From an uncultured bacterium (GTDB taxonomy: Bacteria > Cyanobacteriota > Vampirovibrionia > Gastranaerophilales > Gastranaerophilaceae), in assembly GCA_902774905.1 (NCBI GenBank), contig CACYKF010000013.1:39486-103485 (forward strand): a stretch of DNA of 64,000 bases, written 5' to 3'. Below are positions 26,393 through 34,560 of this stretch, in pieces. The notes under the pieces were generated by a model. It was not told where the DNA came from. It did not search any database and saw only the letters and a program-made list of their open reading frames with translations. Each line of letters begins with the position of its first letter. Positions within the stretch are counted from its first letter, which is position 1. The position numbers and the translations under genes are program-made.

Positions 26393-26713
26393 TTATTGTT
26401 CATCCAATTTATGTTTTAATATTTCGGCTATCGCTTTATCCCGTTGTTTTATATTTTCATTTATTTCCATGTATTCTTCAACCTCTACTGTAACTTCAAT
26501 AGCATTTTTTCTCTGTTTTTTAGATGGCATTGGATTTTTTTTGCCCGAAAACATCAAATCGTTCATAAGTTTTTTATAACAGTACAGTGCATCAGAATAT
26601 TTTTCTTTATCCTCATTCTTATGTTTTAATACAAACTCCATACATTTTTCTATAAATGAGATTTTATCTTTGTTTGTAATAGGATTACTTGTTAGTTGTT
26701 GGTAAATGTTCAT
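26393..26713 (-). CDS. Hypothetical protein, 106 residues
   Basis: A soluble, highly charged, helical protein: KISFIEKCMEFVLKHKNEDKEKYSDALYC in the first half, KKNPMPSKKQRKNA in the middle and an EVEEYMEINENIKQRDK tail likely to form a coiled coil. No family recognised. It is divergent from the DUF1016 gene across 148 bp that contains a short palindrome (AAGGTAGATTATACCTT, about 26777-26793), a possible operator for both promoters. Confidence 0.55.
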   Translation of the reverse strand: MNIYQQLTSNPITNKDKISFIEKCMEFVLKHKNEDKEKYSDALYCYKKLMNDLMFSGKKNPMPSKKQRKNAIEVTVEVEEYMEINENIKQRDKAIAEILKHKLDEQ

Positions 26714-26861
26714 AAAAATTTCCTCATGTCTGGTTAATATTACTACAAAGATAGCAAATTTTCTAAAATCTGTAAAGGTAGATTATACCTTTATTTTACA
26801 AAACTTTACTTATTAATATGTAAGTGTATTTATGCTAAAATAAAGATGTTCGGAGGTATTC

Positions 26862-27868
26862 ATGGCAAATGAAGTTTCTAAAATTTATAGTGATATAGCA
26901 GAATTACTAATGTTGCACGTGCTAAAGCATATCATACAGTTAACTCCATTATGGTAGAAACCTATTGGAAAATCGGTCAACGCATTGTAGAAGAAGAACA
27001 AGGCGGAGCTTCAAGAGCTGAATACGGGACAAAACTTATTGAGAATTTGTCAAAATATTTAACCGATACTTTCGGCAAAGGCTTTTCTGAAGCCAATTTG
27101 AAGAATATGCGTCAATTTTATCTGACTTATCCTGAATTCGATACGCAGTGCGTAGCGAATTTATCATGGACAAATATTAGAACAATTATCAGAATTGACG
27201 ATAAAAAAGAACGTGATTATTATTTTAAAGAATCCGCAGAACAAAACTGGACTTCAAGACAACTTGAAAGAAACATCAAAAGCGGATATTATCACAGGAT
27301 TTTATCTACACAAGAAAATTCAAGTAATAAAGAAAAATGTCTGCCGGCTGTAATTGATACAAAAGAATTTATAAAAGATCCGTATGTTTTGGAGTTTCTT
27401 GATTTGCCGGAAAATATTGAGGGCAAAGAAAGTGCTTTAGAATCAGCCTTAATTAGTAATTTACAAAAATTCCTGCTTGAACTAGGTAAAGGTTTTTGTT
27501 TTGTTGCCCGCCAATTTAGAATTAGCACAGAAACTGACCATTTTTATGCTGATTTGGTATTTTATAACTATTTACTTAAGTGCTTTGTTGTTATTGACCT
27601 AAAAACAACAAAACTATCGCACTCAGATATCGGGCAAATGGATATGTATGTCAGAATGTTTGATGAATTAAAACGTGGAGCGGATGACAACCCGACTATT
27701 GGTATAATTATGTGTACAGATAAATCTGAAACTATGGTTAAATATTCCGTTCTTCAGGAAAGTCAGCAAATATTTGCAAGCAAATATAAAACGGTATTGC
27801 CGACAGAAGAAGAACTTGCAGATATGATTTCTAAAGAAAATACAAAATTTTTATCGGATAATTCATAG
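26862..27868 (+). pseudogene. DUF1016 (YhcG-type) nuclease, single-base frameshift near the start
   Basis: ATG 26862 has an excellent ribosome site (GGAGG, 26852-26856) and starts MANEVSKIYSDIAELL. The DUF1016 N-terminal domain then continues in another frame: NVARAKAYHTVNSIMVETYWKIGQRIVEEEQGG, on to the PD-(D/E)xK domain (HFYADLVFYN, VVIDLKTTKL). The whole is 1007 bases, one short of a multiple of three. The switch must lie between 26894 and 26957, most likely near 26905-26910. Translation from internal ATG 26951 would give 305 residues but lacks the first helices and a ribosome site. Either a real loss or a sequencing error. Confidence 0.85.
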
Positions 27869-28118
27869 TTCTGTAATATTTCTGCGTAATAATTATGCAG
27901 ATTTTGACCGAAAAATCAATAGTTTTCAGCTCTCAAAATTTTCAAAAATTTGCCTCTAACATAATGAGTGTATGACAAACTGCCTTTTGCATAATTATTA
28001 TTAAAAGATATTAAGAAGATGTTCAGGGACTTGAAATGTGATTAAAACAGAGTTGAAGTGTTAATGTAAAAAATATTTTTTGAAAGTTGCAAATTTCAAA
28101 AAATCATAATCGAGAAAA
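27869..28118. other. Gene-free stretch after the DUF1016 gene
   Basis: No convincing gene. Bases 27869-28118 are very AT-rich. The tRNA-like remnant and the boundary repeat that follow are listed separately. Confidence 0.5.
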
Positions 28119-28150
28119 TCGGGTTCGTTTTCCTACTCCCGCTAAATAAA
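28119..28150 (+). repeat. tRNA-Gly 3'-end remnant (possible attR)
   Basis: GGGTTCG (28121-28127) then CTCCCGCT (28136-28143) followed by AAATAAA. The tRNA-Gly at 19733 ends GTTCGAG...CTCCCGCT followed by AATAAA. The shared acceptor strand plus matching 3' flank suggests the right end of an element integrated at the tRNA, with 19787-19804 or 19972-19989 at the left end. Confidence 0.5.
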
Positions 28151-28160
28151 CATTAATCTC

Positions 28161-28295
28161 ATTGGTTCGGTTCCGACCTGCGGTACTTTGTCAAACTTAC
28201 TGTTTATATTAATCAAACTGCATGTCGTGATACATCTTTGGAGAAGTGGGTTTTTGGGTTTTAATGGGACATTTGAAAAAATATTTTTCTGCCGG
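28161..28295. repeat. Boundary repeat, copy A, left part
   Basis: Begins GGTTCGGTTCCGACCTG (28164-28180) and ends with a 38-bp block (28256-28293) identical to 48353-48390. It stops at GCCGG (28291-28295), where a 1.8-kb insertion starts. The right part continues at 30093. Copy B is at 34479-34560 and copy C at 48196-48606. Confidence 0.85.
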
Positions 28296-28331
28296 TGTAT
28301 TTTAATAGGACAGTTGCTCGGAAGGATTTTC

Positions 28332-28372
28332 TGTCATTGCGAGGGCAATAGCCCGAAGCAATCCAGCTTTTA
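28332..28372. repeat. Half copy of the TGTCATTGCGAG element
   Basis: CTGTCATTGCGAGGGCAATAGCCC...GCAATCCAG matches the left half of the element at 5778-5885. It lies inside the 1.8-kb insertion near its left end. Nearby, GTTGACTTTAGTCAAC (about 28487-28502) and GGTAGGCTGAAGGCTACC are further short palindromes. Confidence 0.7.
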
Positions 28373-28565
28373 CCGATTTAAAAAGGTCGGAAGTTGGTTG
28401 GCTTAAAATGTCCGAAATGTCCGATTTCGGTAACAAAAATGTCCTTTTTTTGCACCCTTTTTGCACATATTTGCACTCATAAGTAGGGTTGACTTTAGTC
28501 AACCAATTCAAAATATTCGGTAGGCTGAAGGCTACCCTACTACTTTTGAAAAAATACAAAAAATA

Positions 28566-29876
28566 TTATAATTCCTGCATTTCTACAATGTATCTGAAAG
28601 CCGTTTTTATAACTTCTTCATTTTGTTGTGTTTTGTAATTATATTCATCTATTGGAATTCTACATTTAACAAGCCTTTTATCAAGAATCCTAAAGGCTTC
28701 TCCATTCATATACACAACTTCACGATTACCATACTTTCTCTGACCTAGGTCTTTTGCTCGAGAAATATTACTTTTTGGATGAATAATAAATTTTAAGTTC
28801 ATATTTACATTATCATCTCTAAATTCATTTTCTGCACAAAAACGATTATTAGAACAACTTTGAATTCTTGCAGGATTATATACTTCTCCTATTTTTATTC
28901 TATTAATTATATCATCATATAAGTTATTACCGGAAACTTTATTCATATTTACCCAACGATATACCGGCTGTCTATTATAATTTCCATTTGTATCTCTTGA
29001 AATATAATTATCTAAATCTTGAAATGCATATCTGTACATTCTATCAGTATATCTGTATTGTCCACATCCACTAACCCAATCATTAATGATTGCATTTTTT
29101 AATCTTTTTTCACTAATATCTTCCCCTAATTTGTCCCAATTTTTTTCATATATTTCTTTTGCTTCTTGAAATTCTTCTTTTGTTAAGTTCACTTTTTCTA
29201 AAGAAGGATGGTATTCTTTATCATATTGTAATAAAGACAATATCCTTTCTTTAATTGCCAACTCATTTTTTTTAATATTGTCTTCTCTAATATTTATAAG
29301 TTTTTTTATATAAACACTTAATCTATCATTTTCTATATTAGGTACTTGTTGATGTAATTCTACTAGGTCTTTAAGTAATTGCTTACGATCTTGTAAGTTC
29401 AACCAAACATTTAATTGTACACTGTCATCCATACTACAATTATCTTTATTATATGAATTAGCAATACTTTCAAATTCTTCATCACTCAATTCACTGTATA
29501 AATTATACATATTATTAAAGAGTTCTTCTTCACATAGATCTTTTTGTTCCGCATCTTTAATACAATTAATTAAAGCATTATCTACTGTTGAATAGGCTTC
29601 TTCTTTTGATTCTGTATATGTTTGTATTTCTAAATTTTGAGGTTTTATTAAAATAGCAGTTTTCAAATCGTTTTTAAATTTGGTACTATCTTGTCTGATA
29701 CTCTGTGTTTTATTTATATTAACAGCCATTAATCCTGTAGCAGCTGCAGTAATTGCGGCTGCTGCAAGTTTTGGATATTCTTGCAAATTAAGTTGTCCAA
29801 AAGATGGATTGGTTACAATATTTTGTTTGTTACTTTGAGATTGATGATGATATATACTTATTTTTTTTATTTCCAC
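28566..29876 (-). CDS. Possible ADP-ribosyltransferase-like protein
   Basis: A 436-residue protein. The N-terminus has NPSFGQLN (23-30) and an Ala-rich hydrophobic stretch (37-52); a long charged helical part follows. The last 130 residues resemble the R-S-E class of mono-ADP-ribosyltransferases: VYRWVN with R307, then IQSCSNN (S340, S342) in place of the STS motif, LKFIIHP, and GNREVVYMNGEAFRIL, where E386 would be the catalytic glutamate and N384 takes the place of the first Glu of E-x-E. The match is by eye and the N-x-E variation is unusual. It is the sole gene of a 1.8-kb insertion. It could be an effector or toxin; no immunity gene is apparent. Confidence 0.5.
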   Translation of the reverse strand: MEIKKISIYHHQSQSNKQNIVTNPSFGQLNLQEYPKLAAAAITAAATGLMAVNINKTQSIRQDSTKFKNDLKTAILIKPQNLEIQTYTESKEEAYSTVDNALINCIKDAEQKDLCEEELFNNMYNLYSELSDEEFESIANSYNKDNCSMDDSVQLNVWLNLQDRKQLLKDLVELHQQVPNIENDRLSVYIKKLINIREDNIKKNELAIKERILSLLQYDKEYHPSLEKVNLTKEEFQEAKEIYEKNWDKLGEDISEKRLKNAIINDWVSGCGQYRYTDRMYRYAFQDLDNYISRDTNGNYNRQPVYRWVNMNKVSGNNLYDDIINRIKIGEVYNPARIQSCSNNRFCAENEFRDDNVNMNLKFIIHPKSNISRAKDLGQRKYGNREVVYMNGEAFRILDKRLVKCRIPIDEYNYKTQQNEEVIKTAFRYIVEMQEL

Positions 29877-30092
29877 AACAAACCTCCATAGGTATATAAA
29901 GTATTTTTATTACTAAAAATTGCTTATTTTATAGTAATTATAAAATTTTTGTTACAAAAAAATTGCCCAAAAATTAGTTTATAGGTCGGTTTTACCAAAC
30001 CGACAATAACTGCTGTGGGTAGGGTGCAATTTTTCGCACCAAAAATTATCAAAAGCTGTGTTCTTTCCCCTCAAATTGACTGTGCCTTTACA
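29877..30092. other. Right end of the insertion, no gene
   Basis: Promoter side of the ADP-ribosyltransferase-like gene. It holds short inverted repeats (TAGGTCGGTTTTACCAAACCGAC around 29980-30003) and ends CCTTTACA at the element terminus. Confidence 0.5.
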
Positions 30093-30313
30093 GCCGGCTT
30101 TCGGCTTTATGTTTGAATTACATCCCCTTCCGAGTGGTTGACTGAAACTACTCCAAAAGTCACTTTATTGTCCATATTTTGGCGGCAACTTTCCACTATA
30201 TATCCGGCAAAATCGCTGCAATCTAAATATATAGCCACGTTCCCCGTTGATACTTTCCGGACAAAAAGTCCGTTTTGAAACTCCCCACCCCTAAACTTGG
30301 AAGTTAGTCGGAA
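30093..30313. repeat. Boundary repeat, copy A, right part
   Basis: From CTTTCGGCTTTATGTTTG (30098) to AGTCGGAA (30313), about 85% identical by eye to 48393-48606. Includes TTCCGAGTGGTTGACTGAAAC and TTTCCGGACAAAAAGTCCG. A degenerate relative (TGGCTTTGTGTTTGAG) lies near 60119. No gene is apparent in 30314-30425. Confidence 0.85.
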
Positions 30314-30425
30314 GGTTAAACATTGCTTATATTTCAACAAAATTAAGGAATAATAAAATGTTTCTTAATTATGAATTATCGTTATAAATCCACCTTTGTA
30401 GTCAATTTTTAGGTATAATAACTCT

Positions 30426-30926
30426 ATGAGAAACTGTAAAAGTTTTAAACCATCTGTCGATTACAATTCAAAAGTTCTTATTTTAGGTTCAATGCCTGGG
30501 GTAAAATCATTAGAAGAACAACAATATTACGCTCACCCGCAAAACAGATTTTGGAAAGTTATGAATATCCTTTGTAATGAGCCAAAACTGCATGAATTTG
30601 CTTATGACTTAAAATTAAAGACACTTTTGAAAAATAATATTGCGCTTTGGGATACGATAAAAACATGTAAACGTGAGGGAAGCTTGGATTCTGGCATCCA
30701 AAATGAAATTCCAAACGATATTAATGGATTATTGAAAAAATATCCCAATATTAAAACAATTTGCTTAAACGGGAATAAATCATATTCTGCTTTAAAAAAA
30801 TATTTTCCTGATTTATTACAAAAATACACTTGTTATAAAATGCCGTCAACAAGCCCCGCTAACGCAAGATATAGTTTGAATAAACTTATAGACAAATGGA
30901 ATTTAATACACGCGTTCATGTGCTAA
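30426..30926 (+). CDS. DNA-deoxyinosine (hypoxanthine) glycosylase, UDG superfamily
   Basis: A 166-residue monofunctional DNA glycosylase that removes deaminated adenine. The uracil-DNA-glycosylase-fold motifs are VLILGSMPGVKSLEEQQYY (motif 1), AHPQNRFWKVM, ALWDTIKTCKREGSLD and the C-terminal MPSTSPANARYS (motif 2-like SPANA). This pattern fits the deoxyinosine-glycosylase subfamily. Start ATG 30426 follows a TATAAT-like region closely, so the leader is short. It overlaps the convergent DUF2971 gene by 24 bp. Confidence 0.85.
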   Translation: MRNCKSFKPSVDYNSKVLILGSMPGVKSLEEQQYYAHPQNRFWKVMNILCNEPKLHEFAYDLKLKTLLKNNIALWDTIKTCKREGSLDSGIQNEIPNDINGLLKKYPNIKTICLNGNKSYSALKKYFPDLLQKYTCYKMPSTSPANARYSLNKLIDKWNLIHAFMC

Positions 30927-31871
30927 GCTAAAAGAACTTGCGTTTATTTTCATTTTTCGGACTTCTATATAATATTTTTTTGCAAACTTAATTATTTTTT
31001 CTTGATCCTTATCACTTATATTGAGTCCAAGAAATATTCTTGATGGTAAGATAGGCATAAAATAGTCCTGTTTAAATTCAGACGAGCAAAATAGCCTATA
31101 TTCTTGTTCATAACTCCAATCGGAACTTTTATTCATTATAGTGAGCATATCTTTTGTAGGGTCTGTATAGAAACAAGATTTTATATTTGCAAGCATAGGA
31201 CTTTTGGTATATATAATAGGATAAAGAGCATGTAAAAACTCTTCATTTCTATCAAGAAGTGATAAATCATATTCAACACAAAAACCTGTATGCGAATTTG
31301 AATAATGTGACCACATTAAATTATTTTTAACAGTTGCAGCGAAGCTACAAAGTAGAATTTTTCTTTTGAAATCATCATTATAAATTAAAACTTGTTTATC
31401 TATTTCTTTTTTAAAATGTTTATAATAGTTTTGAGCTTCCCACTTACTAAAAGCACCCATTTCCTGTATTCTATTCACCAAGATAGGTTTGTATGGTTTT
31501 CCTTTTAACAATTCCGTCTTAACAAATTCGACATAATCATCTGGCCAAAAATGATTTTGTAAGTTATCAATAATATCATCGTGATTATGTTTTTGCTTTT
31601 TCTCATCAAGCAAAGAAAGCAATAAAGCTTGTTCATACGTACATACAGATGAACAGTCAAGTGGATCATTAAAAACAATAGGATATGATAAATGCACAAA
31701 ATTATTATATAAATCATTAAATGAATTTTTATTACAAGAGCGATATTTATATATATAACGTGGTAAATGCTGTTTTTTATATTCCAAACATTTTTCAATT
31801 TCTTTGTCAGAGCCTGATAATTCAGCCTCGATTAGTTTGTTATAAAACATTTTAATCCAAATTTTGTTCAT
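30903..31871 (-). CDS. DUF2971 family protein
   Basis: A 322-residue soluble protein with the DUF2971 hallmarks: YIYKYRSCNKNSFNDL, VHLSYPIVFNDPLDCSS, LLCSFAATVKNNLMWSHYSNSHTGFCVEYDLS and YPIIYTKSP, followed by SYEQEYRLF. The family is common in genomic islands and near defence genes; its activity is not established to my knowledge. The start is ATG 31871; its first bases overlap the leader of the divergent HNH gene. Confidence 0.85.
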   Translation of the reverse strand: MNKIWIKMFYNKLIEAELSGSDKEIEKCLEYKKQHLPRYIYKYRSCNKNSFNDLYNNFVHLSYPIVFNDPLDCSSVCTYEQALLLSLLDEKKQKHNHDDIIDNLQNHFWPDDYVEFVKTELLKGKPYKPILVNRIQEMGAFSKWEAQNYYKHFKKEIDKQVLIYNDDFKRKILLCSFAATVKNNLMWSHYSNSHTGFCVEYDLSLLDRNEEFLHALYPIIYTKSPMLANIKSCFYTDPTKDMLTIMNKSSDWSYEQEYRLFCSSEFKQDYFMPILPSRIFLGLNISDKDQEKIIKFAKKYYIEVRKMKINASSFSLAHERVY

Positions 31872-31902
31872 AATAAGATTATATCTAATAAAAGGAGAAC
31901 AT

Positions 31903-32523
31903 ATGACAAAACAAAGTATAAAAACTACAAAAGAAGATATTGTAAATTATTGGTTCTTTGAACAAATGATTGATGAATCGGGATTGAGTGTAGATGCAGC
32001 AGAAGCGTACGAAAGTTGCTGGCGCTGCGGATGTGAAAAAAGATTGGAAAGATGCCACATAATTCCGGAATCCTTGGGCGGAAAAGATGAACCATCCAAT
32101 TTAGTTTTGTTGTGCCATCGCTGTCATATTGAAAATCCAAATATAAGTGATCCTGAAATTATGTGGGATTGGATCAGAGCATATGGAGTACCTTTTTATG
32201 ATACATTTTGGCATCATATTGCAATGAAAGAATATGAATTTATTTATCATAAAAATTATTACGATGAACTTGCCGATATTGGAATACCCATAAATGGTGA
32301 AACTGAATTATTAATTAAAAAATATTCAAAGGAATTAATAAAGGAAACCGGCTACCATTTTGGCCATCCATACTTAAATGCAGCAACGCTTGCTGGTTTT
32401 TATAGAATGTTACTTAAAAAACTTGCAAAAAAATATGGAAAGACAGTTCTGCCACCAGATTATAACAGTCCAAGAAGACCATGGTGGATGGGAATAGGCA
32501 TTAAGCAAGATATACAAGACTAA
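31903..32523 (+). CDS. HNH endonuclease
   Basis: A 206-residue protein with an HNH nuclease core: SCWRCGCEKRLERCHIIPES (C39, C42, H52), GGKDEPSNLVLLCHRCH (N66, C71, C74, H75). The remaining 130 residues are unfamiliar and may bind DNA. The start was set at ATG 31903, preceded by AAAAGGAG; a longer frame from 31864 overlaps the divergent gene and lacks a ribosome site. Its last 4 bp overlap the convergent ATPase gene. Possibly a stand-alone restriction-like or homing-type nuclease. Confidence 0.85.
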   Translation: MTKQSIKTTKEDIVNYWFFEQMIDESGLSVDAAEAYESCWRCGCEKRLERCHIIPESLGGKDEPSNLVLLCHRCHIENPNISDPEIMWDWIRAYGVPFYDTFWHHIAMKEYEFIYHKNYYDELADIGIPINGETELLIKKYSKELIKETGYHFGHPYLNAATLAGFYRMLLKKLAKKYGKTVLPPDYNSPRRPWWMGIGIKQDIQD

Positions 32524-33731
32524 ATATAATTTACAGGAATAGAATAAATATCTTCTTTTATTGGTAAAATTGAATTATACAAACAAACAATAGCGCCATT
32601 GCCAACTTGTTTTCCGGTGTTTTTCAATACATTAAACCAAAGCTTTACTCCGTTGGGGTTCGCTGTCTTTTTAACTTCAATCGGATATAATGTATCATTC
32701 GTTTCTATTACAAAATCTATTTCTTTTTGATCAGTATCTCTGTAGAAATATATATTTGGCTGTTGTGCATTATTCCAGTAACTTTTTAAAATTTCAGCAA
32801 AAACAAAAGTTTCGAGAATATTACCGCTCATAGAGCCGTTCATAAGAGTAGTCGGGGAATCCCAACCACACAAATAAGAACATAACCCGGTATCTAAAAA
32901 ATACATTTTAGGAGTTTTGATTGCTCTTTTTGTTAAATTATTATAGTAAGGATAAAGCATTTTAATAATGCCTGATGTTTCCAAAATTGATGTCCAGCTC
33001 TGGATAGTTTTTACATCTACATCAACATTATTTGCGATGTCAGCATAATTTATAAGCTGCCCTGATCTTGCTGCAATAGTTTTTAAGAAAGTCAAAAACT
33101 TGAGTTCATCACCTATCTTCACCAAGTCTTTTACATCGCGCTCTATATAGGTTTGAACATAAGAACTGTAAAAAATATCTCTTGGCATGTCTTTATCTGC
33201 AACAAGTTTTGGATAATTTCCTCTGAATATTTTTGCGTAAATATCTGTAATATCTTGATTTTTTGATTTGTTTTTTAAAGTTTGTTCAATCCAATCTTTA
33301 TCAGGCAAAAACGGGATTGCTTTTCGTCCCAGCTCTTCTGCCTGAGAGATTCCAAGCAAATCAATAATTGCAACTCTACCGGCTAAAGTTTCTGTTATGT
33401 TTTTCATTAAATGAAACTTTTGTGAACCTGTAATCCAAAAATCTCCGTTTGTTTTATTTTTATCAACATACATTTTTATATATGAAAATAGTTCAGGAGC
33501 ATATTGAATTTCATCTATAAATAATGGTGGCTTATGGATTTGCAAAAATAATGCAGGATCTTGTTTGGCAAGTCTTCTTTGTTCTAAATCATCAAGCGTA
33601 ATATATTCTCTATTTTTGCTAATTTTCTCAAGCAAAGTCGTTTTGCCAACCTGACGTGGTCCTGTAAGCATAATTACAGGAAAATGTTTTGATAATTCTA
33701 TAATAGATTTTTCGAGATTTCTTTTTATCAT
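32520..33731 (-). CDS. ATP-binding protein, AAA_14 + DUF4143
   Basis: A 403-residue two-domain protein. The N-terminal AAA_14 P-loop domain has MLTGPRQVGKTTLL (21-34), ITLDDLEQRRLAKQDPALFL, PLFIDEIQYAPELFSYIK and DFWITGSQKFHLM. The C-terminal DUF4143 part includes IERDVKDLVKIG, KMYFLDTGLCSYLCGW and DFVIETNDTLYPIEVKKT, a PD-(D/E)xK-like end. Function is unknown; the family is widespread in gut bacteria and often horizontally acquired. Its ATG abuts a 39-bp palindrome. Confidence 0.93.
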   Translation of the reverse strand: MIKRNLEKSIIELSKHFPVIMLTGPRQVGKTTLLEKISKNREYITLDDLEQRRLAKQDPALFLQIHKPPLFIDEIQYAPELFSYIKMYVDKNKTNGDFWITGSQKFHLMKNITETLAGRVAIIDLLGISQAEELGRKAIPFLPDKDWIEQTLKNKSKNQDITDIYAKIFRGNYPKLVADKDMPRDIFYSSYVQTYIERDVKDLVKIGDELKFLTFLKTIAARSGQLINYADIANNVDVDVKTIQSWTSILETSGIIKMLYPYYNNLTKRAIKTPKMYFLDTGLCSYLCGWDSPTTLMNGSMSGNILETFVFAEILKSYWNNAQQPNIYFYRDTDQKEIDFVIETNDTLYPIEVKKTANPNGVKLWFNVLKNTGKQVGNGAIVCLYNSILPIKEDIYSIPVNYI

Positions 33732-33770
33732 TTTCGTTTATTTTGGAGTACAACTCCATATTAAACGAAA
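33732..33770 (-). promoter_or_regulatory. Palindrome immediately upstream of the AAA_14 gene
   Basis: Outer arms TTTCGTTTA (33732-33740) and TAAACGAAA (33762-33770), inner arms GGAGT and ACTCC. It occupies the entire leader up to the start codon, so as RNA it would form a hairpin that hides the only GGAG. A near-identical palindrome at 48010-48046 has no such gene next to it. Confidence 0.7.
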
Positions 33771-33803
33771 TTTATGTAAAAGTCAATACTTCTAAATGCG
33801 TAA

Positions 33804-34256
33804 TTAATCCTCGTCCCAAAGTTTCTTTGCGTTCTTGTACAACAAATCTTTTACAATATCTTTTAAAACATACTCTAGCACATCTTTTTCTGCCAGTTGA
33901 TTTTCAAGCCCCATATTTTTATCTACTTTGCTTAAAATCTTCTTTGCTTTCTTTTGCGCTTGTTTATAAATAATATCATCAAACTTTTCTCTTGGAACAA
34001 TAGCATAGACAAAATCGCAATCCAAAGCATCTGCAATTCTTTCCATTGTAGATATTTTTATATTCTTTTCATTCTTTTCCATAGCAAAAACTCTTGGCTG
34101 AGAAACTCCAACTCGTTTTGCAAGCTGAGTTGTAGTCATGCCTAAAAAATCTCTTATAGTTTTTAACCAACCTTGAGGAGGAATTTCTATCATAACTTTT
34201 TTCAATGCATCAAATTTCTTCTGGTAATTGCGTCTTAGTATTGTTTTACTATCCAT
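33804..34256 (-). CDS. Mobile mystery protein A (XRE-type HTH)
   Basis: A 150-residue helix-turn-helix protein. PPQGWLKTIRDFLGMTTTQLAKRVGVSQPRVFAMEKNE and ALDCDFVYAIVPREKFDDI match the 'mobile mystery protein A' family, a DNA-binding protein normally encoded next to a Fic-domain partner (mobile mystery protein B) in genomic islands. No Fic gene lies on either side, so this copy is solitary; an AAA_14 ATPase follows it instead. Two 32-bp direct repeats in its upstream region could be its operator. Confidence 0.8.
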   Translation of the reverse strand: MDSKTILRRNYQKKFDALKKVMIEIPPQGWLKTIRDFLGMTTTQLAKRVGVSQPRVFAMEKNEKNIKISTMERIADALDCDFVYAIVPREKFDDIIYKQAQKKAKKILSKVDKNMGLENQLAEKDVLEYVLKDIVKDLLYKNAKKLWDED

Positions 34257-34291
34257 AATATTAACCTATATATTATAATAAATCTATTTAT

Positions 34292-34355
34292 ATTATAACT
34301 CATATATTAAGCATATTCAATATATTATAACTCATATATTAAGCATATTCAATAT
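34292..34355. repeat. Two tandem 32-bp repeats upstream of the HTH gene
   Basis: The word ATTATAACTCATATATTAAG starts at 34292 and at 34324; the full 32-bp unit is repeated exactly. It lies 36 bp upstream of the mobile mystery protein A start, a plausible autoregulatory site. Confidence 0.75.
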
Positions 34356-34478
34356 GTAATATAATATAAATATTATAAATATTTACAAACTAATCTCGTA
34401 TTTTTGTTTTGCAGTTCACAAAATATCGATATTTAGACACGCCCCAAATAGCGTATTTATTTGAATTTCACGATTTAG

Positions 34479-34560
34479 CAAGTTCGTATCCAACCTGGGC
34501 AGTTTTGTGAAAGTGTGTATACCTGCATGAGTTTTTTGGGTTTTTTGGGTTTTAATTATA
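34479..34560. repeat. Boundary repeat, copy B (partial)
   Basis: AGTTCGTATCCAACCTGGGC (34481-34500) followed by AGTTTTGTGAAAG and TGCATGAG...GGGTTTTAAT matches the left parts of copies A and C. After 34560 the similarity stops and a tandem 199-bp repeat begins. The sequence looks like the T-arm and acceptor end of a tRNA, though no tRNA body is present. Confidence 0.6.

Larger units (their letters stand above)
28296..30092. mobile_element. 1.8-kb insertion with 5-bp target duplication
   Basis: GCCGG occurs at 28291-28295 and again at 30093-30097. Removing the intervening 1797 bp plus one GCCGG gives TTTCTGCCGGCTTTCGG, which lines up base for base with the uninterrupted copy at 48384-48399 (TTTCTGCCACCTTTCGG). 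The inserted DNA begins TGTATTTTAATAGGACAGT and ends with the complement of TGTAAAGGCACAGT, so both ends read TGTA...(G)GxACAGT. TG/CA ends with a 5-bp duplication are typical of Mu/TnsB-type DDE transposition. Its only gene is the ADP-ribosyltransferase-like one; no transposase is inside, so it would be non-autonomous. Confidence 0.75.

Noticed and set aside
28188-28559. Two overlapping open frames near the left end of the insertion
   Set aside because: They cover the repeat and the half-palindromic element; no start signals or family features.
30107-30340. Open frames within the boundary repeat (also 48474-48683)
   Set aside because: The frames are not in corresponding positions or on the same strand in the two repeat copies, so no protein is conserved.
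34479-34506. Functional tRNA gene
   Set aside because: Only T-arm and acceptor-like sequence is present; there is no D-arm or anticodon arm upstream.
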